Notes under the pieces: model-generated
Database searches by the model: none
Told to the model about the DNA's origin: nothing
Seen by the model: only the letters and a program-made list of their open reading frames with translations
Assembly (NCBI GenBank): GCA_037693485.1
Contig: CM075350.1
Span: 130,260,001-130,324,000 of the forward strand
Length of the DNA: 64,000 nucleotides
Direction of reading: 5' to 3'
Origin: Kitagawia praeruptora
Taxonomy: Eukaryota; Streptophyta; Magnoliopsida; Apiales; Apiaceae
In this document: positions 11,329 to 21,905 of the stretch, piece by piece
How positions within the stretch are numbered: position 1 is the first letter of the stretch
Layout: every line of letters starts with the position of its first letter
Position numbers and translations under genes: made by a program

Positions 11329-12393
11329 ATGTCTATCTCGTCCATCTCGGGAGACTCATCACAACACGTGGGTAACCTGTCACCCATTTCTGGTGAGCCT
11401 TCGGATTCTGGGTCAACCCACCTTAATGAGGTGCTCCTCCGTCAACCCTTGTTACAATCCAAGCCTTCCATTAGTTCTCGGACCCGTTCTCGGGTTGAGG
11501 TAATAAATCCTCTTGAGGCTGAGATCGTAAGTAGGTGTCTCGACCCTTCCCTGGAGGCTGGCTCGTCAAATTTTGGTAATGAGGGTATTGATAGGATTTA
11601 TCTGAGTTCAAACACGGATGAAGAAGAAAGATTGGATGAGGGATTCTGGAATGAGGCTGAGCAGCCGCTTTTTGAAAATTCAAACCTGCTAGATGAAGAA
11701 GGGAATACCGAAGTTGGGTTGGTGACAGAGGTTGATCGGAAGCCTCACGTCCCTGCAAGCTGCGTTCCATCCTGTGAAAATTTAGACTCCACCATGAATA
11801 CTGATAGACTTGTCAGACTATTAGAGTCGTGCAATCCGGGATGTAATCTTGTGGTACCCAGTGATGGTGAGAGGTGCCACAGATTTGATAACTTTGAACC
11901 TGATCAGTCCTTGCCTGATGCCGTGTTATCTGCTTCGTTCTTTAAGTTGGGATTCTCTCTCCCAATGCATCCGTTCTTTATTGACATGTTGAACTTTTAT
12001 GACATAGCCCCAATGCAATTGTCCCCTAATTCTTTTAGGGTGGCTGCATGCATGTACATTCTCTATGATCGAGCCTTCTCTGTCCCTCTCACCGCTAGAG
12101 AGCTAGGGTACTTCTATCAATTGAAGGATGTAGGGCGGAAGGTTGGTATCTTTTACCTCACCTCATGGAATAATAGGCAAGGTGGGTGTATAAAGGGAAA
12201 CAAACGGGGGATGTATGACTGGTTGGAAATGTTTTTATACTGTTATGGCTGCGAGGAGGTGAGAAAAGAGTGGAATCTGACTCCGGGTAAGCATCCGGTA
12301 CCCCCTGCCATGCTACGGGTAGCCCCCGTCGAATCACCTTCTTTTCTAATTCGACCTTTGTTTTATTTTTTATTCTGTTGTTGTATTGTTTAG
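11329..12393 (+). CDS. Antisense additional ORF of the Tat element, exon with gypsy-transposon domain (Transposase_28-like)
   Basis: This frame runs opposite to gag-pol, between pol and the 3' LTR. The preferred start is the ATG at 11329, directly after an acceptor; the frame is open back to 11248. Residues from about 200 of the exon contain ASFFKLGFSLPMHPFFIDML, NSFRVAACMYILYDRAF and GYFYQLKDVGRKVGIFYL, which resemble the plant 'putative gypsy type transposon' family (pfam04195 as I recall it). Such antisense ORFs are known from Tat/Retand elements, function unknown. A donor GTAAGC near 12287 and acceptor TTTAG at 12391-12393 suggest splicing to the next segment; the terminal hydrophobic codons would then be intron. 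Confidence 0.6.
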   Translation: MSISSISGDSSQHVGNLSPISGEPSDSGSTHLNEVLLRQPLLQSKPSISSRTRSRVEVINPLEAEIVSRCLDPSLEAGSSNFGNEGIDRIYLSSNTDEEERLDEGFWNEAEQPLFENSNLLDEEGNTEVGLVTEVDRKPHVPASCVPSCENLDSTMNTDRLVRLLESCNPGCNLVVPSDGERCHRFDNFEPDQSLPDAVLSASFFKLGFSLPMHPFFIDMLNFYDIAPMQLSPNSFRVAACMYILYDRAFSVPLTARELGYFYQLKDVGRKVGIFYLTSWNNRQGGCIKGNKRGMYDWLEMFLYCYGCEEVRKEWNLTPGKHPVPPAMLRVAPVESPSFLIRPLFYFLFCCCIV

Positions 12394-13928
12394 GGATCCC
12401 AACACAAACATCCCTATAGGGCATTGAAGAGGGAAGGGCTAGAAAGATTATGAAGTTGGCGGGCTCTCTGAGAGACGGGGAGAGTTTGTTGACCCCGGAG
12501 ACCCTGACGAGATTAGGGTTCTCGAAACCTGTGGCTCCCTCCTCTCCTGCCCATGAGATGGAGGTTGAGGAAGGATTGGAAAGAGAGCCCAGACCTCAGG
12601 GTACTGACAAGAAGCGTGGAAAGAGAGATGGGGCTTCCACTGACTTCTCTCCCGGTATCCCAGGCTACCGCTCCCTATACCTTTTTCTTACATTCTCACT
12701 AAACATGTCATATTCCTTTGTTCATAGATACTCGTTATTAGTGGCGTCTCTATTGCTTTTCTCATGTATATGCTTCGAAACTGTGTAGTACTTGTTGCAT
12801 TTCTCTTACTCATGTTATCATATGCATCCAGGAATCGGGCTCCGGTAACCCTACCGGTAACCTGATATTTCCTCATATAGTTATGTGTTACGGTTACTAA
12901 CATCTCCAATGTTCCATCATTTCAGGTATGTCAGGATCTGTGCCATCCTTTATCAAACCATCTGATAAATATGAAGATTTATTTCCTGAAGACGATTTGC
13001 TCATGATGGAAACCCCTATTGCCGCTACTCCGATTTCCAGGGTCCCAGCTCCTGCACCCATCAAGGTTGAGCTTTCAGCTACTGAAAAACGCAGATTATC
13101 TCAAGCTTCCGGGAGTTTCAAGACTACCCCATAAACTCGATCTTCGAAGAAAGTTAGGATATCTCAGCAAGATGCACCCGTAGGTGAAGTGGAGCAGTTC
13201 TATAAGATGTCTGGAGGTCAGATTCCCATGGAGACGATTGTTGGGTGGGTTAAACAGAAAACCTCTGATGCTGCGAGATCCAACTTAGGCTTTCCAATCA
13301 AATGGCCCTGGCTACCCGTGGCGATATGAGGCTCCGAGAGGAAATCAAACAATTGAAGTTAGATATGCAAGCTGCGGAAGGTGAGAAGAAGAAGCTGTCT
13401 GAGGCTGGTAAGAGGTTGAAGGGAGAGTTATCTGTGTTAGCCAAGGAAAAGGTTAAGTTGGGTAAGCTGGTTGCCACTCAGGAAGAAGAGAAGGAGGAAA
13501 GGATGGTAGTCCATGCCTCCGAGATTAAAGAACTGAAGCTACAGGTGGATTCCCTGCAAGCATCGGTCAGAAGGCTCAAGGAGGCCCTTCCAGAAAGGTA
13601 TAACTTGGGTTTTGCCAAGGGGGCTACCGACTACATGAGGTCTACCTGGCGAGCAATGCCTAAATTGGATTTGGCGCTCCTAGGCGAGGATGCGGTAAAG
13701 CAAGTGGAGAGTTTCAAGGCGGAGGTTGCTGGGTCCCAGACTCCTGTTTCAAAGACAATAGCCAGGCCGTTGGCTATCCTGAAGGACGCAAACGAGGATG
13801 CTCAAGTAGCTAGGTTTGATGCTCCCACAGGTGTGGTTGAGGTTACACCAGGTGATTCCGCTGGAAAGGTTGATCCTGTCGAGGATTCCCCTAGTTCTGA
13901 GGCTGCCAAAGACCCTTCGTCTTCCTAA
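12394..13928 (+). pseudogene. Antisense ORF of the Tat element, downstream exons (decayed, coiled-coil)
   Basis: Continuation of the antisense gene. Segment 12450-12663 encodes an acidic/basic linker (MKLAGSLRDGESLL); stops occur in all plausible frames just upstream of it. After an intron-like stretch, 12928-13134 (MSGSVPSFIKPSDKYEDL) ends in TAA, and the same frame continues with sensible residues to about 13280. Around 13283-13300 the frame shifts into 13302-13928, a strong charged coiled coil (EEIKQLKLDMQAAEGEKKKL) followed by a conserved-looking C-terminus. At least one nonsense mutation and one frameshift therefore break this gene, although gag-pol in the same element is open. Confidence 0.55.
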
Positions 13929-14743
13929 GTCATTCCTCTCTCATCATCTTGAACTTTTATTCCGCTGGTTTCATAAACTTTATGGTTTTGATTAAAAAGG
14001 GGGTGGGCTCCTATAACGCTCCACGAATGTAATCTTAAATTTCATAACGCTACTCGTTCTATGGTCGTAAGCCTTGGCACTTTTGAACTTGCCTTGCTCA
14101 TCAAATGCATGTTTATCTTATTATCTGGTTTTTTATGTAGTAGGTATGATTGTCGCATCATTTCTGATTATGCAACGAGAACCAACTTAGACTTAATAAT
14201 CCTTACTCATCGAACCCCCATAGTACTCATTCTCTATGGTACCAATATGATAAGTAAGAAAGGTACTACGATAACTTAAAACAGTGCATAACTAAATGCC
14301 ATCATCGAATTCTATCCGGTAAAATGACTCTCCTGACTAATCCTAAAACAAGTTTGTACAAGTTCTCAAAGGATATATGTCATATATATGTTGATTAAAT
14401 AGATATTAGATCATGAATCCAGATAAGAACGATAGAATGGTATCGCAGTGTGGAAGAGTACAAGAGTAAATATGGCAACACATACCCGGATAGGTGGCCA
14501 TAGAACTGATAGACTACTTGTACCTTTGTCTGCTTGGTTGTCACTGTAGGTGTTGGGGTACCGTCCGGTATCCCAATTCCATTTGGAAGCCCGAAGGCAG
14601 GAACCTGACTCCGGGAGCCCCGTGGCCGGTAGCCCCTATCCGGTAGCCTGGGCACCGGAGGCTCAGCCTGGAAACCTTTGTTCCGGGAGTCCCAGTCATT
14701 TAATAAATCATGTGTGGTGATGCCATGTAGGCCAATCCTGCAA
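13929..14743. other. Non-coding spacer of the Tat element
   Basis: No conserved frame. A cluster of CCGGTAGCC/CCGGAGGC words lies at about 14555-14690, the same word set as in the LTR. Confidence 0.5.
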
Positions 14744-15325
14744 AGATGTCTTGTAATGAAGGGATCCAAGTGGGTAGACCAGGGTACCACACAAGCCCAA
14801 ATAATGAAGGGAACCATGTATACCGAACATGGTTCCATACATGCCCTGATAACCAAGTAAGCCATGTGAACCACTCAAGGTTCCATACATGTCTGGTATT
14901 GAAGGGATTCAAGTGTGCCAATCAGGGTACCACACAAGCCCAAGTAATGAAGGGAACCATGTATGCCGAACAGGGTTCCATACATGCCCTGATAACCAAG
15001 TAAGCCATGTGAACCACTCAAGGTTCCGTACATGTCTGGTATTGAAGGGATCCAAGTGTGCCAATCAGGTTACCACACAAGCCCAAGTAATGAAGGGAAC
15101 CATGTATGCCGAACAGGGTTCCATACATGCCCTGATAACCAAGTAAGCCATGTGAACCACTCAAGGTTCCGTACATGTCTGGTATTGAAGGGATCCAAGT
15201 GTGCCAATCAGGTTACCACATAAGCCCAAGTAATGAAGGGAACCATGTATACCGAACAGGGTTCCATACATGCCCTGATAACCAAGTAAGCCATGTGAAC
15301 CACTCAAGGTTCCGTACATGTCTGG
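14744..15325. repeat. 143-bp tandem repeat in the Tat 3' untranslated region
   Basis: About four copies starting near 14746, 14889, 15032 and 15175, over 90 percent alike. Each unit contains two versions of GGTTCCRTACATG, hinting at an older, shorter repeat. The array creates short repeated frames (for example MSGIEGIQVCQSGYHTSP) that I do not regard as genes. Tandem arrays in this position are known in Tat/Ogre elements and can seed satellites. Confidence 0.9.
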
Positions 15326-15699
15326 AAATGGCAAAAATTTGAAATTCTGATAATTTCAACCTGTTAAGCTGAGAGGTGTATCCACTACTACCCCCCTAGT
15401 TCTGGATGGTAGCCTAGCTACCATGTAGAACTATGCTTGTAGGTCTTACATATCTTTCTGAAAATATTTATAAGTGGTAAATGTAAAAGGAAACAATCAA
15501 CTTCTACTTTTACTGAAAATCAAAGAGTACGAATACATCAAATTTCATCCAGACGGGGTGTGCATCCACTACCCCCCGGGCATCTATTGAAAATCATGAA
15601 ATCCTAAGAACTGAAAGGGAAATGGTGCAACCATAACTAGTAGGTTGCCTTTATTCATCCTAAGCCTGAAAGAGGCCTACGTTTGCTCTGAAAAGAGTC

Positions 15700-18600
15700 T
15701 TACTGATAGTACTTTTTTAGGTGCTCGGCATTCCAAGCACGGGGAATAGTGTTCCCATCCATGTCTTCAAGGTGGTAAGTGCCTTCCCAAAAGATAGACT
15801 TTATTTTGTAAGGCCCTTCCCAGTTTGCTCCAAAGGCTCCGTGCCCGGGAACCCGCATATTGGGCATCATTCTTCTCAGTACTAGGTCGCCAACCTTGAG
15901 GGGTCGAGGGCGAATATTGTTGTTATAGTATTTGCGGGTCCTCTGCTGGTAAGCCGCGAGTTTCAGCTGGGCGGTAGCCCGGTTTTCCTCTACCATGTCT
16001 AGAGCCAGCCTCTGATTTATTTCATTTGATTCTTGACTGAAATTGTCCCTCCGGTAGGATCCTGTCCCGACTTCCACTGGGACCATAGCTTCACAGCCAT
16101 AGGTTAGAGCAAAGGGAGACTCTCCGGTTGTGGACCTGGGAGTGGTGTTGTAAGACCACAGGACCATTGGAAGCTCCTCTGGCCAATTTCCCTTTTTATC
16201 TTCCAACTTGGCTTTTAGAGTGTGCTTGATGATTTTATTCACAGCTTCCGTCTGCCCATTGCTTTGGGGGTGGCAAACGGCTGAAAAATCTTTCTTTATC
16301 TCCAAGTCCTCACATAGACTTCTCATTTCTCTACTATCAAATTGCTTGCCATTGTCTGAGATCAGCTTGTACGGTACCCCGTATCTACATATAATGGCTC
16401 GCTTAACAAATTCCTTCAGCTTACCGGCAGTGATGGTAGCTAGGGGTTCCGCCTCTGTCCACTTGGTAAAGTAGTCAACGGCTACCACGGCATATTTCAC
16501 ACCACCTCTGCCTTTGGGAAGCTCCCTAATCAGGTCAATCCCCCATATTGCAAAGGGCCAGGGGCTTCCAATGGGTCTTAGTTCCACGGCTGGGTTGCTA
16601 TTGAAGTTAGCAAACCTTTGGCATTGATCACAAGCTTTAGCAAAGTCATAAGCATCAGTTTTCATGGTAGGCCAGTAATAGCCCTGTCGGAGAATTTTGT
16701 GGGCTAGGGAGGTACCCCCCGAGTGGTTGCCACAAATACCTTCATGAATTTCCCTTAGGATGTATTCACATTCATTTCCAGATATGCACTTAAGTAGAGG
16801 TTGATTAAATCCCCTCTTGTATAGGATGCCATCATAGATCACATAACGGGCAGCCTTATATTTGAGTTTCCGAGCTTCATCTTTGTCTTCCGGAAGTGTC
16901 CCCTTGGTGATATACTCACGTATTGGGGTTGTCCATTGGCCTTCCATTGAAGATTCTATTTCCATAGTCTCCTCTCGATGGATATTCGGTTGGAGTTGCA
17001 CTTCAAGGGGTATCACCCCTAACAGGACAGCTTCTTTTTGGGATCCCAACTTGGCAAGGGCATCAGCATTGGCATTTTCCACCCTTGGGATTTGATTTAG
17101 GTTTAGTAATTTGAACCTACTGATAAGTTCTTGGGCATACCTCATGTAGAGTTCAGTGCGGGGGCCTCGACTCTGGAAGCTTCCTTTAATTTGCCACACA
17201 ATCAGCATGGAGTCACTAAACACATTTAGGTATTCTACCTTCATTTCCAGAGCCAGTTTCAAACCAGCAATCAGGGCCTCATACTCTGCATCATTGTTGG
17301 TAGCCCTGAAGCCAAAGTGTATGGCACTCTGAATTCGGTGCCCCTCTGGGCTTACCAACTCTATTCCTGCACCTCCCCCATTATTATTTACTGCACCATC
17401 AACATACAGGTTCCACCATAATTGGGGGCTTTCGGCATTCCCTTCGGTAACTGGGGATACCGGGGTACAATCTTCTCCGGTAACCTCAAAATCAGGAGGA
17501 AACTCCAGTAAGAAATCGGCCAGTGCTTGGCCTTTGATAGCAGTTCGGGGCTTGTAATCTATTTCAAACTGTCCTAGCTCGACAGCCCATTTCATCATTC
17601 TACCGGAGGCTTCCGGCTTGTGCATCACTTGCCTTAGCGGGAAGGATGTTCTAACTTCAATTTTATGGGCCTGAAAGTAAGGCCTTAGCTTCCTGGAAGC
17701 CAATATTAGAGCATATGCTAGCTTTTCCATGCTGGGATACCGGGTTTCCGCATCCAGCAGCCTTTTGCTCACATAGTATACCGGGTATTGTACTTGTTCT
17801 TCCTCCCGGATCAACACAGCACTTATAGAGTATTCAGAAACAGCTAAATATAAAATGAGTACCTCACCTTCCAAGGGTTTGGAGAGCAATGGTGGGCTTC
17901 CCAGCTGTTCTTTTAGTTTCTTGAAGGCTTCCTCACATTCCGGGGTCCATTCAAAGTTTTGACCCTTCTTGATAGCCTTGAAAAACTCCTTGCATTTGTC
18001 GGAAGACCGAGATACGAATCTATTTAGGGATGCTACCCTTCCGGTAAGCCCTTGGACTTCTTTCACATTCCTTGGGGATCTCAGTTCCAGCAATGCTTTG
18101 ATTTTGGCGGGGTTTGCCTCAATCCCTCTGTGGTTCACAATGAATCCAAGAAATTTTCCAGACTCCACCCCAAAAACACACTTTTGGGGGTTCAGCTTCA
18201 TCCGATACTTCCTTAGGATATCAAACATCTCAGATAGGTGCAACACATGGTCGGCTGCCACCTTTGATTTGACCAACATATCGTCAACATAGACTTCCAT
18301 AGTCTTACCAATCTGTTCTTTAAACATCATGTTTACCAGCCTCTGATAGGTAGCCCCGGCATTCAATAGCCCAAACGGCATCCCCACATAACAGTACAGT
18401 CCCCTATCAGTTATGAAGCTGGTATGCTCCTGGTATGGTTCAAACATCGGTATCTGGTTATATCCGGAGTAGGCATCCATGAAACTTAGCAAAGCATGGC
18501 CTGCCGTGGCATCCACCAGTTTATCAATTCTGGGTAGCGGGAAGCTATCCTTAGGGCATGCCTTATTTAGATCAGTAAAGTCAACACATGTCCTCCATTT

Positions 18601-21600
18601 TCCATTAGGCTTCCGGACCAGTACTAGGTTTGCTAGCCATGTTGGGTAGAAGGATTCTTTGATCAAACCAGCCTTCAATAACCGGTCTACCTCTTCCTGG
18701 AGGGCGGTAGCCCTTTCACCACTGACAGGCCTTCTCTTCTGCCGGATACCCCTTCTCTCAGGGTCGATGTTCAAGTGGTGGCACATGACTCTCGGGTCAA
18801 TCCCCACCATGTCAGAATGACACCATGCAAACACATCAAGGTTGCTTTTAAGGAAAGCAGTCAACCTTTCTCTTGTATTTTCATCTAGCTGTTGCCCGAT
18901 CTTCAAGATTTTACTAGGATCTTCAGCATCCACTAGTATGGGGATAGTATCCTCGGCAGCCCCTGCCTTTTCCAGGGTACCGGGCATCCTGGGATCAATG
19001 TCAATCTCAACCGGGAGTCCTCTCTCCGCTCCCTGGTTCTCATTCTCTAGCATTGCTTCGTCTAGATCATCATCTGAGGCACTTTTTACTATGCCTTCCA
19101 GTGAAATGTTATGAATTTCATCATTTTTTTCGGCAGCTTCCAACAACAAGCTTTGTGGTGGTACTAACCCCCGAAAATTAGGAACCTCTTCAGTAGGTTC
19201 ATCTGGCAATTCCACTATCATGATGGCATTACATGATGCTCTTTCAAACTTCTGTGGCTCAAGCCCATGGCTTCTCATTAAGGCTTCTCCATCAGCCTTT
19301 TCTTCAACTTGAATAGGTTTGTCTGCCTTCTCGGCAGCTTGCACAGCTCTATTATAGCATTCCCTTGACTCATGTTGACATCCCTTCACACACCCAATGC
19401 CATTTGGTGTAGGAAACTTCATTGAAAAGTGGTATATTGAGGTTACCACCCTCATATCTTTCAATATTGGTCTGCCAAGAATTGCATTGTGGGATATGTC
19501 TTCATCTACCACCATGAATTCTGCCATTTGGGTGGCCTTGCAGGGATCCACACCCAATGTCAAGGGTAATTTGACCCTGCCCATGATTTGGACTGGGTTA
19601 CCGGTAAACCCATATAGCTCATTATTGGTAGGCAGTAACTCTTTGTCCAAAAGTCCTAATTTCTGGAATGTGGTATATGCCAAGATATTTACTGAGCTTC
19701 CATTATCAACCAGCACTCTGTGCACATTCATTCCACCAATACTCACGGTTACCACCAAAGCATCATTATGAGGGTGGTGAACCCACTTGGCATCCTCATC
19801 GGTAAAGGAAATATCAGCGGTTTCCCCTTTGAACAGCTTAGGGGGCCTTTCTGCAAGGTGGAACACATTAGTTAGGGGTTTGCCCCTGGCTTCCCGGGCA
19901 TACCTATCTCTGGCATTCCGACTGGCACCCCCCAAATAAGGGCCGCCAAAGATGGTATGGATGCTATTAGCTCGGGTAGTCCTTTCTTGGTTTCCAGGAG
20001 CCTTGTCCTTGTAATCTCTACCTTCTTTATATTTCTTAGCCTCTTGGGCTACAAATTCAGTCAGGTATCCACCTCTAATCAATTCTTCAATTTGATCTTT
20101 CAAGTGCCTGCAATCAGCAGTCTCGTGTCCATTCACTTCATGGAATGCACAGTACTTTCCTTGATCTTTCACTCCTGGGGGCCCTGCCCGGTAGGGCCTC
20201 CGGAATAGCCCATTCTTCTCATTCACTTCGAGAATATGACTGATTGGGACAGTCAAAGGAGTATACTCTGAGTATTTCTGAAAATTCGCCTTTGGAGTGA
20301 GTCTGTCTTTGGCAGAAACTCTATCCTTAGTTGCATTAACAGCAATAGGGGCAGTCTTGTCATCATACCGGGGGGCTCCTAAGCCGGCAGTACCACTCCC
20401 GGAAGCCCTCTTGTTCGAATCCCTTTTAGGGCTGTAAGAACGATTTCTTTTGTTCCTGCTCCAACCTCGAGAATTGGAATCTTTGGACAATTTTGCCATG
20501 GATTCCTCAATCACTTTGTGGCGTTCTGCTTGTTGGTAGAATTCCGCCAGGGTTCCGGGCTCCTCAGTTTGCAATTCCTTCCAAAACTCGGTTCCAGGCC
20601 TTACCCCGGCTATCAGGAAATTCTTCAGAGTTTCATCAGAGACCTTCTTCACTTTTGGCACTTGCTCATTAAATCTTTTGAAGTATTGTCTTAAAGTTTC
20701 GTGGGGTTCTTGCTTGATATTAGCCAGAGTATTCTCCGGTGGGGCATAGGCCACGGTAGCCCTGAATTGAGATATAAACTGGTCTCCCATCTTCCTCCAG
20801 GATTTAATAGACCCTTCAGCTAGCCTTTTGAACCATTGGTGGGCATTCCCACTCAGTGTGGAGGCCAGTAGCCTACACCTTGCTAAGTCCTCCACTTGGT
20901 AGACATCCATTTCCGTATTAAAACGGCTCAAGTATTCAACTGGATCTGAGTTTCCATTGAATTTCAGATCAGTATTCATCTTGAAGAACCTTGGCAAGGC
21001 TGCTTTTTTCACTTTTACAGAAAATGGGGAACCGGCAGTGATACCGGACTTAAACTTTTTCTCCTCCTTGATCTTTTCCAAGGCCTTTTTCCAGTCAGAC
21101 ATCCTGAACTGTCCATTTTCACCATCCGAAAGCATATCACTTTCAGAGTTATCATCTTCATTGGCTGTCTTACTTCTTCTAGGGACTGAACTTTGATGGG
21201 AGCCGGAGTCCTGATCGGTACCCCCACCGGTTGGGACTCCGGTAGAGCGGGATCTCCTGTTTCTATGCCAAGAAGAGTGACTGCTTTGCCTATAATTCCT
21301 TCTGCCATCAGATCTGGACCTCCTGGAAATGCTTCTTGGGGGTACCGTGTGGGACCTCTCTCGGCGTTCTCGGGAACCCTGAGTTATGGAACCCCCATTA
21401 CCATCTCTTCGATCTTTGCTTCCAGTGTGAATCAGTTTGTGACGAAGGTCTTTGTTAGTCAGTTTTTTGCCAACTCGATCAAAAACACTTAGACTTCTGG
21501 TGGGTGAACCTTCGGCACCCTGGGTTTCCGGGACATCAGATTGGTCGCCCTCATATTCTTCTTCCACAGGCTCTTCTGCGTCTTCTTCAGATGGGACATG

Positions 21601-21765
21601 ATCAGTGTTGTCCTCAATATTGTCCTCAGACTCGAAATTCAGCCTTGTCGGAGTCACATTCTTCTTTTTTGACTTCGACTTGCACTTCCTTTGCCATTTT
21701 TTCATTTTTTCAGAACCCTTTTCCAAGTTGTTGACTCTTTCATTCATCGTCTTCAGATAGTCCAT
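15700..21765 (-). CDS. Gag-pol polyprotein of the Tat element (2021 aa)
   Basis: One uninterrupted frame. Order of domains by residue: basic/Ser-rich N-terminus; gag about 264-412; a degenerate zinc-knuckle-like patch about 540 (YCAFHEVNGHETADC); aspartic protease with DNGSS at 687; reverse transcriptase with YVDD at 1159-1162; RNase H about 1304-1419; a second, archaeal-type RNase H about 1451-1576 (LYVDGAVNNNGGG); integrase HHCC zinc finger about 1673-1719; and integrase catalytic D1744, D1804, E1840, with D and E 36 residues apart (D-x35-E). The double RNase H marks the Tat lineage. The protease has Asn in place of the usual Thr/Ser after Asp. An in-frame ATG 31 codons upstream (21858) begins MASDNSESDK but meets TGA at 21805-21807, so this copy has either lost its true start or uses the Met at 21765. 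Confidence 0.93.
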   Translation of the reverse strand: MDYLKTMNERVNNLEKGSEKMKKWQRKCKSKSKKKNVTPTRLNFESEDNIEDNTDHVPSEEDAEEPVEEEYEGDQSDVPETQGAEGSPTRSLSVFDRVGKKLTNKDLRHKLIHTGSKDRRDGNGGSITQGSRERRERSHTVPPRSISRRSRSDGRRNYRQSSHSSWHRNRRSRSTGVPTGGGTDQDSGSHQSSVPRRSKTANEDDNSESDMLSDGENGQFRMSDWKKALEKIKEEKKFKSGITAGSPFSVKVKKAALPRFFKMNTDLKFNGNSDPVEYLSRFNTEMDVYQVEDLARCRLLASTLSGNAHQWFKRLAEGSIKSWRKMGDQFISQFRATVAYAPPENTLANIKQEPHETLRQYFKRFNEQVPKVKKVSDETLKNFLIAGVRPGTEFWKELQTEEPGTLAEFYQQAERHKVIEESMAKLSKDSNSRGWSRNKRNRSYSPKRDSNKRASGSGTAGLGAPRYDDKTAPIAVNATKDRVSAKDRLTPKANFQKYSEYTPLTVPISHILEVNEKNGLFRRPYRAGPPGVKDQGKYCAFHEVNGHETADCRHLKDQIEELIRGGYLTEFVAQEAKKYKEGRDYKDKAPGNQERTTRANSIHTIFGGPYLGGASRNARDRYAREARGKPLTNVFHLAERPPKLFKGETADISFTDEDAKWVHHPHNDALVVTVSIGGMNVHRVLVDNGSSVNILAYTTFQKLGLLDKELLPTNNELYGFTGNPVQIMGRVKLPLTLGVDPCKATQMAEFMVVDEDISHNAILGRPILKDMRVVTSIYHFSMKFPTPNGIGCVKGCQHESRECYNRAVQAAEKADKPIQVEEKADGEALMRSHGLEPQKFERASCNAIMIVELPDEPTEEVPNFRGLVPPQSLLLEAAEKNDEIHNISLEGIVKSASDDDLDEAMLENENQGAERGLPVEIDIDPRMPGTLEKAGAAEDTIPILVDAEDPSKILKIGQQLDENTRERLTAFLKSNLDVFAWCHSDMVGIDPRVMCHHLNIDPERRGIRQKRRPVSGERATALQEEVDRLLKAGLIKESFYPTWLANLVLVRKPNGKWRTCVDFTDLNKACPKDSFPLPRIDKLVDATAGHALLSFMDAYSGYNQIPMFEPYQEHTSFITDRGLYCYVGMPFGLLNAGATYQRLVNMMFKEQIGKTMEVYVDDMLVKSKVAADHVLHLSEMFDILRKYRMKLNPQKCVFGVESGKFLGFIVNHRGIEANPAKIKALLELRSPRNVKEVQGLTGRVASLNRFVSRSSDKCKEFFKAIKKGQNFEWTPECEEAFKKLKEQLGSPPLLSKPLEGEVLILYLAVSEYSISAVLIREEEQVQYPVYYVSKRLLDAETRYPSMEKLAYALILASRKLRPYFQAHKIEVRTSFPLRQVMHKPEASGRMMKWAVELGQFEIDYKPRTAIKGQALADFLLEFPPDFEVTGEDCTPVSPVTEGNAESPQLWWNLYVDGAVNNNGGGAGIELVSPEGHRIQSAIHFGFRATNNDAEYEALIAGLKLALEMKVEYLNVFSDSMLIVWQIKGSFQSRGPRTELYMRYAQELISRFKLLNLNQIPRVENANADALAKLGSQKEAVLLGVIPLEVQLQPNIHREETMEIESSMEGQWTTPIREYITKGTLPEDKDEARKLKYKAARYVIYDGILYKRGFNQPLLKCISGNECEYILREIHEGICGNHSGGTSLAHKILRQGYYWPTMKTDAYDFAKACDQCQRFANFNSNPAVELRPIGSPWPFAIWGIDLIRELPKGRGGVKYAVVAVDYFTKWTEAEPLATITAGKLKEFVKRAIICRYGVPYKLISDNGKQFDSREMRSLCEDLEIKKDFSAVCHPQSNGQTEAVNKIIKHTLKAKLEDKKGNWPEELPMVLWSYNTTPRSTTGESPFALTYGCEAMVPVEVGTGSYRRDNFSQESNEINQRLALDMVEENRATAQLKLAAYQQRTRKYYNNNIRPRPLKVGDLVLRRMMPNMRVPGHGAFGANWEGPYKIKSIFWEGTYHLEDMDGNTIPRAWNAEHLKKYYQ

Positions 21766-21804
21766 GATGTCCTTGTTACTAACATCATCACCACCTTTGT
21801 TTCG

Positions 21805-21858
21805 TCAATTACCGTCCTGAGACGGTGTTTTATCACTTTCAGAATTGTCACTCGCCAT
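21805..21858 (-). pseudogene. Probable true gag N-terminus, cut by an in-frame TGA
   Basis: Seventeen codons from ATG at 21858, in the gag-pol frame, then TGA (21807-21805). Thirteen further open codons lead to the Met used at 21765. The acidic, Ser-rich peptide and its position just after the primer site suggest the ancestral start. The stop is then a point nonsense mutation in this copy. Confidence 0.55.
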
Positions 21859-21905
21859 ATCTCCTCCAAATGACGACTTTTGAGGCCCCTCCTTCGGGCG
21901 CCAAT

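Noticed and set aside
14746..15223. Repeated short frames with identical peptides
   Set aside because: They are produced by the 143-bp tandem repeat; the peptides are not gene-like.
15957..21873. Many plus-strand frames opposite the Tat gag-pol
   Set aside because: They are shadows of the conserved minus-strand frame and have no domain signals of their own.
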